NCBI GenBank assembly: GCA_000226015.1
Contig: JH153212.1
Location: 222,627 to 282,369 of the forward strand
Direction: 5' to 3'
Length of the DNA: 59,743 bases
DNA from: Mnemiopsis leidyi
Lineage: Eukaryota > Ctenophora > Tentaculata > Lobata > Bolinopsidae
Numbering within the stretch: the stretch's first letter is position 1; every line of letters starts with the position of its first letter. Both the position numbers and the translations under genes were made by a program. The notes under the pieces were generated by a model. That model had not been told where the DNA came from. It did not search any database and saw nothing but the letters and a program-made list of their open reading frames with translations. This document shows positions 27,110-38,700 of this stretch, in pieces.

Positions 27110-30100
27110 TAAAATGGCTCCTATAAGGCATCTGAGGATAATTTTTCAAACTTTGAATCAGCAGATGATTGCTTAACTGATGTGATCAAAATTCTTAAAG
27201 ATGAAGGGCAAATACTGAAGCTAACATAAAGCTTGGTCTTAAAATTCCATATTTCGATTATATCAAGGGTAGTTATGATGCTTTTTCATACCCAAGACAA
27301 AATTCCCACTCATGGATTTAGCAGTTTCCAATTTTAAGCTCTTATTCAGGATAAAACTTTCAACAGACAAAAATGACCGACGGAATTCAAATGTTCAATA
27401 CCCTCATTTTTACTTCTGCTGCATGAAACAACAACAAAATTTGATGGGATAGTTAGTTTGCATGATTCCAGACCATTCCATGATGAAAAATTGAACTCAA
27501 AATGTCATTTTATGAGAGAAAATTGAGGATAACCTCATTTTTGTTCATAAATTGGACAGCTAGGCTTGTTATCTTTAAGGATAATTCTGTTGTGGAAAAG
27601 GGCAAGAAACCCTTCTGACGTAAAATACTTTGTTAAGAATTATGAATTGGAATTTTTTGAGGGGACATTTTTATATAAAAGTTAACTGGTGACTGCGCTA
27701 ACTGTAACATGTCAGGCGCGCGCGCGGCATTCTTTGTACGTATGCACCGTCTTACTTATTCATGGCAATGGCTCACAGCACAACATATCCATGCTGAGAC
27801 TGAAACCAGAAATGTCCGCATAATTCTAGCTAAGCCTATTTGGTCCATAAATTTGTGTTTTTAAAATGGGCTTAAGCAACACAACTGGATAGAGCTAGCA
27901 GCGCGGCAGATTCCCCTTACACCTTATGCAAACCTCAACCTTCTCGTTTACATTATAATTAATATTTATTAAATAAATAAGTTTTTAAAGATTGTGTTTA
28001 ATAATTATTGAATTTAGAGTTTTTAAGATATTTTTAGAGTTTAGGTGTGATGATGCTGGCATCATTATCAATTATTTATTTATTATATTTTATGACAATC
28101 GGGAAATTAATAGGTAAAAGGTACAACAAAGGTTTTATAAATTTTAGTAGAATATCTAGTTTCCAATTTTATCAAATTTAGTTATAAGATGTATATGGGC
28201 AATTGAAAAATATATAAGCTTTTTAACCCTATTTTTATATTTTATATTACTGATCAAGTTAATTGCGCAGATGACTGGACACCCTATTCGATGATTTAAT
28301 GATTTAAAGGTTAATAAATTATAAATGGTCTACTAAATAGTAATAAGCATACTATTCAGAATTATTACTCAATTTTAACTTTAAAGAGTTCTTGCTCATG
28401 TTGCCAGCCATTCTAATGAACGTATACATATATTATTCGATTAATCGAAGTAAAAACTCAACTTGAGTATGTAAGATATATTTTAGCACACTGCATCTCA
28501 CCAGTAGTGTCGGTATCCCAGCACAAAGGGCTTACGAAAGTTTAAAAGCGTGTACGTCCTTTCGCCAGCTGTTCCGATACTGGCGCTATCAGGTGTTCAG
28601 TGTGCAAGGCACAAAAATTGAAACTCAGTGGCTGGTGGCATGATAATTGTTAGTCTTACAATTGATAACTTTTATTATATCCATAAGTTAAATTACGAAC
28701 TTTGTGTCATTAAAGAATTAGATAATATTTTTATGAATTGATTGTGGCGATAAATAAAAAATTTTTGTTTCTCTAAAAAATTTTTGTTTCTCTAGTCTGA
28801 ACTGCACAAATTTGGGTCAAAAAATGACCAAAAACCCCTTAAAATTTTACCACATTTTTAGCAAACCAAGGAATGAAACCTTGTAATAGCAGGACAACTA
28901 TAGATTTGGTGTGAATGAGTCAAAATTGTGTGGTAACAACTTTAAGTACTACAAAACATTTCGATTCTCATATCTTACTGGGGACCTTACATGCGCACGT
29001 ACACACCTTGAATCTTTACCAAAGTCAGAGAGGATGATTTTTGAAGTTTATTTTGATGTTTTTAGACTTTGACCTTATAATAACGCTAGTTGGACTCACT
29101 TCCAAAATAGCTCTGAAATTCGCTGGAGAATATATATGGCCCATAACTGACTTTGTAAATGCTTTGGATGCAATTTTTCAGTGCACAAGCGGGTATATTG
29201 TAGCAGCAATGAGATCTGAGAAAGCTCATATTGATATCAACATTGAAGAAGTAGTTATGAGTGTAATAAGAGCCCAAATAAACCCCAAAAAATAAACTCC
29301 AGTCGAAAGCCTGGGACCACTTAATTAACTTAAAGTCCAAAAACATAACATAAGTTCAACAACAAGAAGAACTGGACAGTTGTCACTGCTTGTAGTTTAA
29401 CTGACATTTTTTCCCGACTGACTGACTAAACATTTCCTCCTTCTTCTACATAGGTTACAAAGATTAGTTGAATTTTGCCTATACTTAATATTATATAATT
29501 ACCTATAGTTTACTGAGATTAGACATAATTTGGCCAGCATTGTGGTCACACCAAAAGTACACCACGTTGATGTGGAAACCGAATCTAAACTGCAAAGTCA
29601 AAGGCATTGACTCTAGACCAGCCAAGGCTCAAAATTATGGGTATCTATCTTTCAAAACCAAATCTCCTTTACTTTAGAAAAGGAGAGTAATCTAAAGCCC
29701 AGTCAAACGTCACACCCAAAAGCCTCAAATTTCCCCTTATTATTGTCTCTAACTCCTGAGCAAAGGTCGAATCAGCTTAGACTTGGTCACATTTTGTAGG
29801 CCTCATTGATCAACAGCCGCTGGATCCAAAAAGGAACTATGTTCTCCGTTACAGAATTTTTGATAGGCCCAAAAGTAGCGAAATTCGAAAGGGAACATTT
29901 AAGCTACTATTGATGTAATGTATTCCTACCAGAAGGAAGTCTGAGGAAGGTTCGACGTACAATTGAGAGACTTCTACAAAAATACATTTAAGGCTATACT
30001 AATTTGTCTTGGTTAAACAGTTATACCATGGTTTTCATTATTGACGATTTTAATCGTCTGGCGAATAGGAATGTTGGGCGCTTCCAAAACAGTTTCAGCC

Positions 30101-30440
30101 ATCTATTTTTAAAACTTTTCTCCCACCTTCAGGTCAATTTAAAGAGACCTCAAAAGCCAGAATTCAGCCAGAATTCAATTAGAGCGAAGTGCTAGAAGAC
30201 AGTAGAGAAAAATAATGCCTTACATAATTGAACCTTGAACACCAGCGACTACCATTGACCTAAAGTTACAGTCGTGAACCGATAACCGAAAACAGTGCTA
30301 ATTGCTCGCACAGGGATATGCGTGTTATGCAAGTGTAAACACATTATTAATGATTAAGCGAAATATTGCCAGATCAAACCAAAATTACTTTAACCAGCGA
30401 AAAGACGAGACAGGAGCAAATATAAAAGTAACAGATAATA
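27110..30440. other. AT-rich intergenic, no gene recognised
   Basis: No ORF with recognisable content; the longest (29041-29295, +) resembles nothing known. A degenerate inverted arrangement at about 28490-28610 starts and ends near CACACTG / CAGTGTG and may be an old foldback insertion. A CpG run (GGCGCGCGCGCGGC) lies at about 27713-27727. Confidence 0.4.
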
Positions 30441-31510
30441 CTTGGCGAATTTATATCCGTCTATCGTTCAGCTTTAAGCTGCGAGAGTCGGGTATCACCG
30501 CGACAAAAGAATTTGTAAGGGTTAACTGGGAAAGCGGACCGACTGCAATCCTAACTCAGTGTCCAATCGTCATTGCATTTTGCTTACGTGCACCAAAGTC
30601 CAAAGGGTTCGCTTTCATTTCCAAATGATAACGTGACTGGGTTGCTAACTAGTATAGCTATACTAGTTTAGCAAGTGACTGGGTTGAATGAACTTAAAAA
30701 CAAAGATCCGCGGAGAGGATCATGTAAGCTAAGTCATTAGTTAGCATCAATAATATGTTACAAACCTTTTGGGGTAACAAAAATATAAATATATATATTT
30801 TGATATTTGATAAGATATAGCCCTGTCATGTGGTATGCGCGCCTTTGTCCTTATACCGCGCCAAGCTCGCACTGTACGAATATTCGTGTACTGTTTAGCA
30901 ATATATAACCAAGGCGAAACAAAATTATCAATTATATCTATCTACCGTTAACGAGGTCATATGATCCGTCTCGTTCAGCTCTGAGCGAGAGTCGGGTATA
31001 AGTATTTATATTACCGTGACAAGTCTACCGTTGCTCTAACCAGAGCCCTAGCCCTTTTGCGCTCGCGCTCGTAATTCTGCACGCCACCGGAGGTAGCGTA
31101 GCAGCCGCTGGTTAGGTTTTTCGAGGTGTTACTCGACTCGCGCGCGGCTCGTCAAGGTTAGCGTGAAGTCTATTATACGGAGCCGCTTGCAAGTCGGGAA
31201 TCACTGCATCTCGACTTGCTCTAACCAGAGCCCTTTTGCGCGCGTCGCGCGCGCCACCAGAGCGTAGCAGCCAAGTAACAGTTGTCGCGGTGATACCCGA
31301 CTCACGCAGCTAAAGCTAAACGTTAGACGGATAAAATTTCGTCAAAATAACAGCCGCGTAGCAGCGTAGAAGGCGCGCGGCACGCGTAGCTGGTAGCGTG
31401 CGTAAGCACCTGGTTAGGTGAACACCTTGTCCAGGTGTTACCCGACCCGCGCGCGGCTCGCAGTTTTCTGCTCTCCTCGTTAAAACGTTAGACGGATATC
31501 ATTTCGCCAA
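30440..31510. repeat. GC-rich repeat island with several copies of one terminal-type repeat
   Basis: Sequences related to CCGACTCNCGCAGCTNAAGCT followed by GACGGATAT recur at about 30455-30515 (-), 30958-31022 (-), 31288-31345 (+) and 31430-31505 (+), and once more at 16217-16275 (+). Between them are CG-rich blocks such as CTCTAACCAGAGCCC and GCGCGCG runs. The island looks like nested nonautonomous transposons. It also contains interspersed repeat copy 2 (30525-30632). Confidence 0.65.
30525..30632. repeat. interspersed repeat, copy 2
   Basis: Same orientation and block order as 925-1055: GGGAAAGCGGACC, ATCCTAACTCAGTGTCCAAT, CGTCATTGCATTTTGCTTAC, GTGCACCAAAG. It directly follows a minus-strand CGACTC/GACGGATA repeat, so the two may be parts of one element. 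Confidence 0.7.
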
Positions 31511-31932
31511 GTGAACACCTCGACTTGTCTGACTTTGTCCGACCCTCATTCGAAGCGAATAGAGGAGAATAAAATGACGGGAGGGTGCGCGCTGCTGTAC
31601 AAACCTCGACATGCATAAAACTTCCACGTTACCTGGTGGCACGCGTGCGTTGCGCTTCAAAGTTTTTGTTCCCATGCTCAAATTTATTCAACAGTTATCA
31701 TGATTTTAGAAATTTCTGGACTGACCAAGTGCTTGGGTTTGTATCAAATCAGTATGTATTCAATGATTCCTACATCATTTCTACCTCAACCAGTGTTTGT
31801 GAATGTGTTACGATTTCGATGCATTTTTGGATGCTAACCCGATGTTGTGTCTTTGAAAAACATCGTATAAAATATATGGGTGTCCAGCCTGAAGCTTTAC
31901 ATCGATTTACATCGATTTGAAACTTGTGACAC

Positions 31933-32229
31933 TTATAAGGTGAAGTTACCGCCACGTGCATTGTTTATAGTCCCTGGTCGACTTAATGTACTGGGGACGG
32001 GGTACAAATAGCCCTCGTCTTCTTGCACTGCCTGCAAGTCAGTAACACTTACAATTTTACTCTTGAATTTTGGATATACAATTACTTTGCTCAGTGCTGT
32101 TCTCTCCGATTCTTGTAGATTTATTGCACAATGCTTACTAAATTGAATCTTTTGCACATTCTTGTAAACGAGAGTGGCTACCTTGTGCTGCTCTTGCTTC
32201 CCGGAGTGCTTTCTGATGGGAAAGTATTA
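31933..32229 (-). CDS. unrecognised coding-like exon
   Basis: A minus-strand frame stays open for about 90 codons (contains NVQKIQFSKHCAINL and VTDLQAVQEDEGYLYPVPST) and begins near a fair acceptor, TTTCCCATCAG at about 32222. An internal GTAAGT at about 32057 could be a donor. No family recognised. It could be a single exon, a transposon fragment or chance. Confidence 0.22.
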
Positions 32230-32770
32230 GTTGGTTTGATTGCAGTGTTGCGAACAAAAGTTAAAACTCAACCAACAAAATTCAAATTACTTTAAGCACC
32301 AGCGCGACATCATTGATTCATTGATATGTAATAAGGGTTATAAAGGGTCATATAGTGACATATATGATTTGATTGAAATTAATCATTGAGTTGAATTGGT
32401 TTTAATGTGATTACCAATATTCTATAAATTTGGCTTTAGTTGGGTGCCCCATCAAAAGAATGTATTTCTTACTGGATGCACCCTGCATCACATGAGCAGC
32501 TTCTTATATTGATAAATTATTTAGTCTGAAATTATATTGTGATGCAAAATGTTCTAATTACAATTACAATTACGAAAAATTTCTTTTACTTAACTGGTGC
32601 CAGATTTCTTGATATCTGCAAAAATAAAGTTTTCTGAGTTCAGGTCTCAGGATGTTGTGTGTATGAGCAGTTTGAGACACCGGTGAAGCTTTCTGCTACA
32701 TCAGACCAGGTTCTGTGGCGGCAATGCTTCTCCCCTGGCTTGCTGCGCCTGCATGCTGCCCCGAAGCAAG

Positions 32771-33670
32771 TATTAGGTTGTTTAGAAAAAAAATCGTCAG
32801 TAATTGAATAAAACAGTTAATATAGTTTAATGGTACAAAAATTTCAATGTATTTGGGAAACATAATCTCCATTAACTTCAATAAAACGTTCGCAGTGGTC
32901 ACGAAGCTTCTTAAGTCCATTAGGGTGTTTTCTCTCAGAGAAAGTTTGTTCGTTTTGAGGCTCATAAACTTTTTAGATGTGTCCTTTAGGTATTCAATCA
33001 TAGTGGTGGCATTAATAGTTGTACCTTGGGGCTTACCGATACTGAAAATCTTTTTGGCTTGCGAGTGAATGCAATCAAACCCATTGTTTTCCTGTTTGTT
33101 AGCTTTGACTTTACATCAGTAGGTTTTGGGTCTTTTTGCCTATCCAAACTCTTCCCTTGTCTTCGACGACATAGTTTGACCCCATATACTGCAGACCCTT
33201 GGTGTTGAACAGCTCAAGTAACGCTCTGCAACATGTCACCCTTGCTGTTTTGTTGCTTTCTGACAAATCATGAGGTACCCAGAAAGCATACACGTTTCTG
33301 AGGTTAAGTTTCTTAGTGAGAATCTCAAAAACACATGTCTTTGGTATAGAAAGGCGTGAGGCAATATCAGTGCATGATAATCGTGGGTTTTGAGTAATTA
33401 TTCCCTTTACTTTACTGACTGCTGCAGTGGTACAGGTCACAATTGGTGTACCAGGGCTTGTCCTCTTTTCCTGGCTGAATTGGCCCTTTGATATCCAAAA
33501 TCCAGCGGAAAACAGTCCTTTCGCTAGGGCTAGCATCCCCGTGAACGGCGACGAGCTCACTAAGAATGTCTGCAGCAGAAAGACCCATCTTGTGGCGAGT
33601 CAAAACATAGAAACGAAAATCACGATTCATCTCGTTCAGCGGAGGAAGAAAATGAAATCAAAAAGCTTAG
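32771..33670 (-). pseudogene. decayed mariner transposon
   Basis: Cut-and-paste transposon relic. A TA followed by a mariner-like terminus TTAGGTTGTTTAGAA sits at 32771. The transposase is in broken frames. An N-terminal helix-turn-helix region (MGLSAADILSELVAVHGDAS, then ERTVFRWI) is followed by LSCTDIASRLSIPKTCVFEI and the signature-like YAFWVPHDLSES. Further on come KGTTINATTMIEYLKDTSKK and the C-terminal CERFIEVNGDYVSQIH before a stop. The block around the first catalytic Asp is not recognisable and the second-Asp block is missing. At about 860 bp it is shorter than a full ~1.3-kb element. I could not find the opposite terminal repeat. Confidence 0.85.
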
Positions 33671-35297
33671 CTTAAAGGGCTGTTAAAGTTCAACTCTTAT
33701 CTTAAACGAAATTTTACATAGACTTTTGCTTTTTTAATAAAACGCTCACTGACATGATAATAATTATGCCTCACTTCCTGCTTCTGTAAACTAATTACTA
33801 TCTCTCACTGATGATTTACTTTATAAAACTTTATGGTGTTTGCTTTTGTTTTTGGATCTACCTGATCTCCCTGAGTGTGGAGGAGGCACAACAGGGTGAA
33901 AGAAAATTGACAATGTTTTTATCCTTCAGCAGCATCTACTTTCAGGAGGATTGGGGGAACAACTCATGCATGAATTTGTGACTAGTAGTCTGAGTTGAAT
34001 TTAATCTTTTTAAATTGTGTCCCTCCCTAAACCTTACCAAAACACGTTAGTCGATTATTCATTAGAATTCATCTGCTTGCAAGCATTTAACATCTCTCTG
34101 GAAAAACACATTTAAACTCTTTTGCCAGGCGTTATAAATGCAACCAGCAACAATTCATAACAACTCCATAACACTTTAAGCATCTAAAGAGCAGATATGC
34201 TGCCGTTTTGGTGTGTACAAAAGCACAAGCAAGTGCATTCCTATGTCCAATCAGCATGTGTATATAGGCAAAGAGTGAACCATAACAGAACTAATATAGT
34301 TGTGTTACTTGTTGTTTCGATGATTTTTATTGTAGAATGACATTAAATGAACAGTTTTTGTTTGATTGAAAATTTTTGTTTGATTGATTGAAGTCGACTG
34401 GCACATGATGCTCTTGCTGTTCTTGGGGCAGGTGCCAGCTGAAAGACTTTTGTCTTTAACTTTTTGGCAAAAACTTTTTGCTACCCTCAACCTTTAGATC
34501 GAGTACTCATGTACAGTCCTGGCACACACTGATTATTATTTCGATCTGTGATCGTGTTTTTACTGTACATGAACATTTTTAAACTCTAGATACCTTGGTA
34601 AAATATGTTGCTTATCTGTGGGTGAAAAGGTATCATGATGCCTAGATTAGTTCTGTTATGTCCTGGATGGATTTATTTCAATATCAGGTTCCTCACTGTC
34701 CTTCTTTTATTTCTCCATAAGACCTTATCTTTGCTTTTGCTTCCTACCTTACCTGCATGGTCTTATTCCTGAGGACTGTTCTGGACATGCATCCTGTTCA
34801 CCATGTAGGAGTGAAAGTTTCTTGACTAAAGCCACAATTTCTGTAGATACCAACAATAGTAAATGGTAAACTTTGAGTTTTAGTACTTACTATGTGTAGA
34901 TATTCAAAATTGGTTCAGTCTCATATAGTTCTTGAACTGTCTCTTTTAACGAGAATATAACTCAGTCCTATACCTTTAATTTGCATTATGAGACTAGATC
35001 TCCACATTTCTTGGTTTCCCTCACTATATTCAGGTATTCTAGGAACCATCAATTATTTTTAATGTTTTTAACTTTTTTAATGATTTATGTCGCTAGAAAA
35101 TTGTGTTTTTAACCCTGACAAAACTGTTGTTATCAAACATAACCTTTTATGTGAGTATGTGTCGCCTTAGACGGTGGGAGTTGGATCTTGGATCCTCCCG
35201 AGATCTTGAACTCCATTTTAGCTATAAGGCGATAAATAAATTTATGCTTATTATTATTATTATAACTAACCAACAAGTGTTAAATGTAGATATTACA
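33671..35297. other. intergenic, no gene recognised
   Basis: AT-rich and without repeats of note. Its right end should hold the promoter of the chitin-binding/kringle gene. TTATTATTATTATTATAAC precedes that gene's ATG by about 45 bp. Confidence 0.4.
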
Positions 35298-35735
35298 ATG
35301 ATGCGACTGATTTTATGGCTGGGACTCGCCTTATTACCTCAAATCTTATCAGGTACCTAATTTACACTTTTATCATTTTATCATTTTAAATCAGATCGAT
35401 TTGTACATTGTGACGCGATTGTTTCAACTTTTTTAACACTTGTAATTTTTTTCATAATACAATTCTGATTGATTCCTTATTTAATCAATAGTTAAAGTAT
35501 CACAAACTTTCCCTTATTCATCATTTAATATGCAACTCTTAATGTCTCTCTACAGGATTCAAATGTGAGAGTTCCCTGACAACGTCCAAAGAAGCAGATC
35601 CAATGAGTTGCAGTAAGTTTTACCAGTGTACCGGAGGAGTTGCAGAGTCACAACAGTGCAGCGAACAGGACACTTTTGATGTGTTATACAGAACCTGTCG
35701 TGCAGCCGAGGTCGTCAAGTCTTGCAGCTATGCAC
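35298..35735 (+). CDS. secreted chitin-binding type 2 domain protein, 5' exons
   Basis: Exon 1 (35298-35352) encodes a signal peptide, MMRLILWLGLALLPQILSG. Exon 2 (35556-35735) encodes one peritrophin-A/chitin-binding type 2 domain with six cysteines in the family order: FKCESS, MSCSKFYQC, QQCSE, RTCRAAE and KSCSYA. The pair SKFYQC with its aromatic residue is the usual core. Exon 2 is symmetrical (phase 1 at both ends) and ends at a strong donor GTAAGT. Its phase fits the kringle exon at 45160, giving YAPRDCYIEK across the join. I therefore infer one gene, signal peptide + chitin-binding + kringles, with a 9.4-kb intron. Two separate genes cannot be excluded. Confidence 0.75.
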
Positions 35736-38700
35736 GTAAGTAAATCTTCATTATCAGTAAACACTTTGACATTTTAAGCTTTCAGTCTCTTTCTTTAGAA
35801 AACTCTAGTAACAAGTGGGTTGATTTATACCTGTGGGTAGCTTTCTGCCAGTCGGTAGATTTCCACTAGCAAACTTCGACTATGGTTAAGTCTAATATAT
35901 GCTTCTACTTTTCATGCTCTATGTAGTCGAGATACCTCATTTTTTCCTTTGTTCGGAAATTACAGTTAGTTGACGTGCCTAGATGCCAGATGGCGCACTC
36001 AGTGGTATAATAGTATCAAATAGTAAGTGTCAGGCTTACATTTTCTGTTCACGGCTAGGTGCTAATTCATGAATACGAATCCAAATGTCAGTGTATTAAA
36101 CCCTAGTTTGATATCATGTCGTAGCACAATGTGTTTGATAGTACAATGCACGCATAACTGTTAACCATTCATAAAGTTCATGGTTCAAAGATTTTGAGCC
36201 ATACTAGCCTACATGTCGATCGAAGGACGTAAAACTAAGTCGTTCTGTGAGGGAAACAGCTAAGACTTGCTCACTGATTGGCTAGACTTGAAGTCACGTG
36301 TTCTCAGTACAGTGCTGTGATTGGTTGAAACAGATCTCTCTTGGTGTTCTGGGTACGACTGTTTTGGTGTGGGAAGTAACCTGTCTTCAACAGGGTGGTA
36401 GTCACGTGTAATTTACATGTTCGTCACGTGACAATGTCTTGATGTTGGGGACAGAGATTTGGGGTGAGCTTTAAGCTGCTTAAAGTTATACATCAGTTTG
36501 GAAATTAGAGCTATATCAGTTTGGTGAATTAGTAAGAACTGAGAAATTTCGATTTCAAAATAAAGGCTATAGTCTTCAGAGCCATTTCACAGCGATTGAT
36601 ATCAAATCGATTGATTTTAAATTTAGGATGTATACAACACAGCTAAAGTCACATCCCTTATATATGTAGAACACATCTGACGGAAACATTAACTAACTTT
36701 AATCCCCATTAAAACAAGCTCTATCAGAGAAACTTTTTACGAAGGAAGGTTTAACCAAATAAAGTATAATCATTATAGGTGCTGTCAAGTTACTGACGGC
36801 CAGCTTCTTGGAATAAGCACCTATTACAGTGGCTCGGGAAGTTTATGGAGCGACTTTAATGCTATCATACCGATCTAATATATGGGTTGTGTTATTATAG
36901 TTTTAGACGAAAAGTACTGTCTTACTGTAATATTGCTAGGCGAAGTCCATTAATCAAGCCAGTGTACGCAAAGTTTTGCAGGAGGTGTATTTTGACCAAA
37001 AATAGCCTGGAATACATGTGTACACATGTCTGGTGAAGCCATGTGAAAACTAAACTCTCTTCAAACATTCTCATTAACATGGTTATATCATTACTGTTGA
37101 ATCTCATTGCGGTATAGGTAGGTGATAGTTTTGCTGTCCACTCTAAGTCTTAAGGTGCTAAGATCTAAACGTGCTAAAATATATTACTACTAAGATCATC
37201 TTATCCACACCCAGTATACTATTAGTTCCCACATTTGGTAGATCATCAGATTGCTTCGATATTCGATAACCGACAGGATCGTCTAAATGGCTGCAAATTC
37301 AGACATCATCTCAGAGCGAAGTCCGACTGTGTAAATCCACCTATCACCTACAATTCCCCTATAATACTCAAACATTTCCCGTCCCCCCATTGTGTGACAA
37401 TGTACATGGTATTGTGAAGTGTGTGCGCGGCGGCTGCACTGCTGCGCAGTGTGCAGATAATGGGATAACGCACTTCCTGCTGTGTGTGTGGAGCGATGCA
37501 GACCTTGTAGTGGGGTGACGTATCGGAGGTGAGGGGTAATGTTGAAATGGTGCTGTGTAGCGGAGAGGTGATGGTTTGTAGAGCTGATGTAGGAGAGGTG
37601 ATGGTTTGTAGACTGTAGCTAGTGTAGGTCTACTTTCTAGACTAGAAGTAGAGGGTTACCAGGCTGTTACAGGATGTAGCTTGAGTGGTGGATTATTATT
37701 TGAAATTTTTGACTTATATTGGTTTTAAACGATACCAAGTCTGAAATTTACATTTTGTTCTGAACAAACACAACCCCGGCTTCAGATAACAAATAGACAA
37801 AAACCTTTTTTCTAAACTGGCACTAAACTTTGTATTATTATTCGTGAAGTAACACTACACTAGTGTTAACTGTAACTGTATGTTTACTTACAGGCTCACG
37901 TGCTTATACAGTTTATGTAAACACTACCTGATGTGATGAAATGTTTGTAAATATTCTAATATAAACACTTCTTTATGCTTTGAGCACTGTCCGATGATAA
38001 AGTACCACATGGTTAACTGGTTGAATTTGAGCAAACAGGGGTACTGCAGTTTATAGAACTGATAATGTTAATGTCCGTAATCGATGATTCTAATTCACGA
38101 CTCATTACTTTCTTAAACCTAAAGTTATCTACAAAATAATTTTGAAGACCATTTCTTTTCAAAGCCAGAAGGTATTTACCCGATCCTTAAAGCCTAAAAT
38201 ACTCCAAGTCTGCAAAAATCACTCTAAACACATAATACACTGGTTAAAAAAATCCCTGTGTTCAAGGCAGACACGGAAACTGGGTATTCCATAATCCCTC
38301 AATAACTCTTGCCTTCTTCTCCTAAATTTCTGGCTAATTGTAGCATGAAATTAGCTAAACTGAACGGTAATAGCTTTCTGTAAAGATGGAACTCTCTTCT
38401 TGGTTTAGAAAGGGAATGTTTGGGAAATGTTGGAACTTAGTTAGTAGGACTGATTCATTTTCAATTAATGATAGAAGTTTGGTTATTACACTATCTATCT
38501 AGTCAATAATGTAATACAAAGAAAATTAGTTATTAGAGTACTGCTCAGGGGTTTAACAATGTCTACTCGAGTAATCCTATTTAGATAAGTCTGCTGGGCA
38601 AACCCCGCTCAAACCTGCTCGGCAAACCCGCTCAAACCTGCTCGGCAAACCCGCTCTTTATCAAAGAGAAAAGAAACTATATGTACAAATTTTGGGAGAT

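Noticed and set aside
32771..33670. Active mariner transposase
   Set aside because: Frame broken several times, catalytic blocks missing, second terminal repeat not found.
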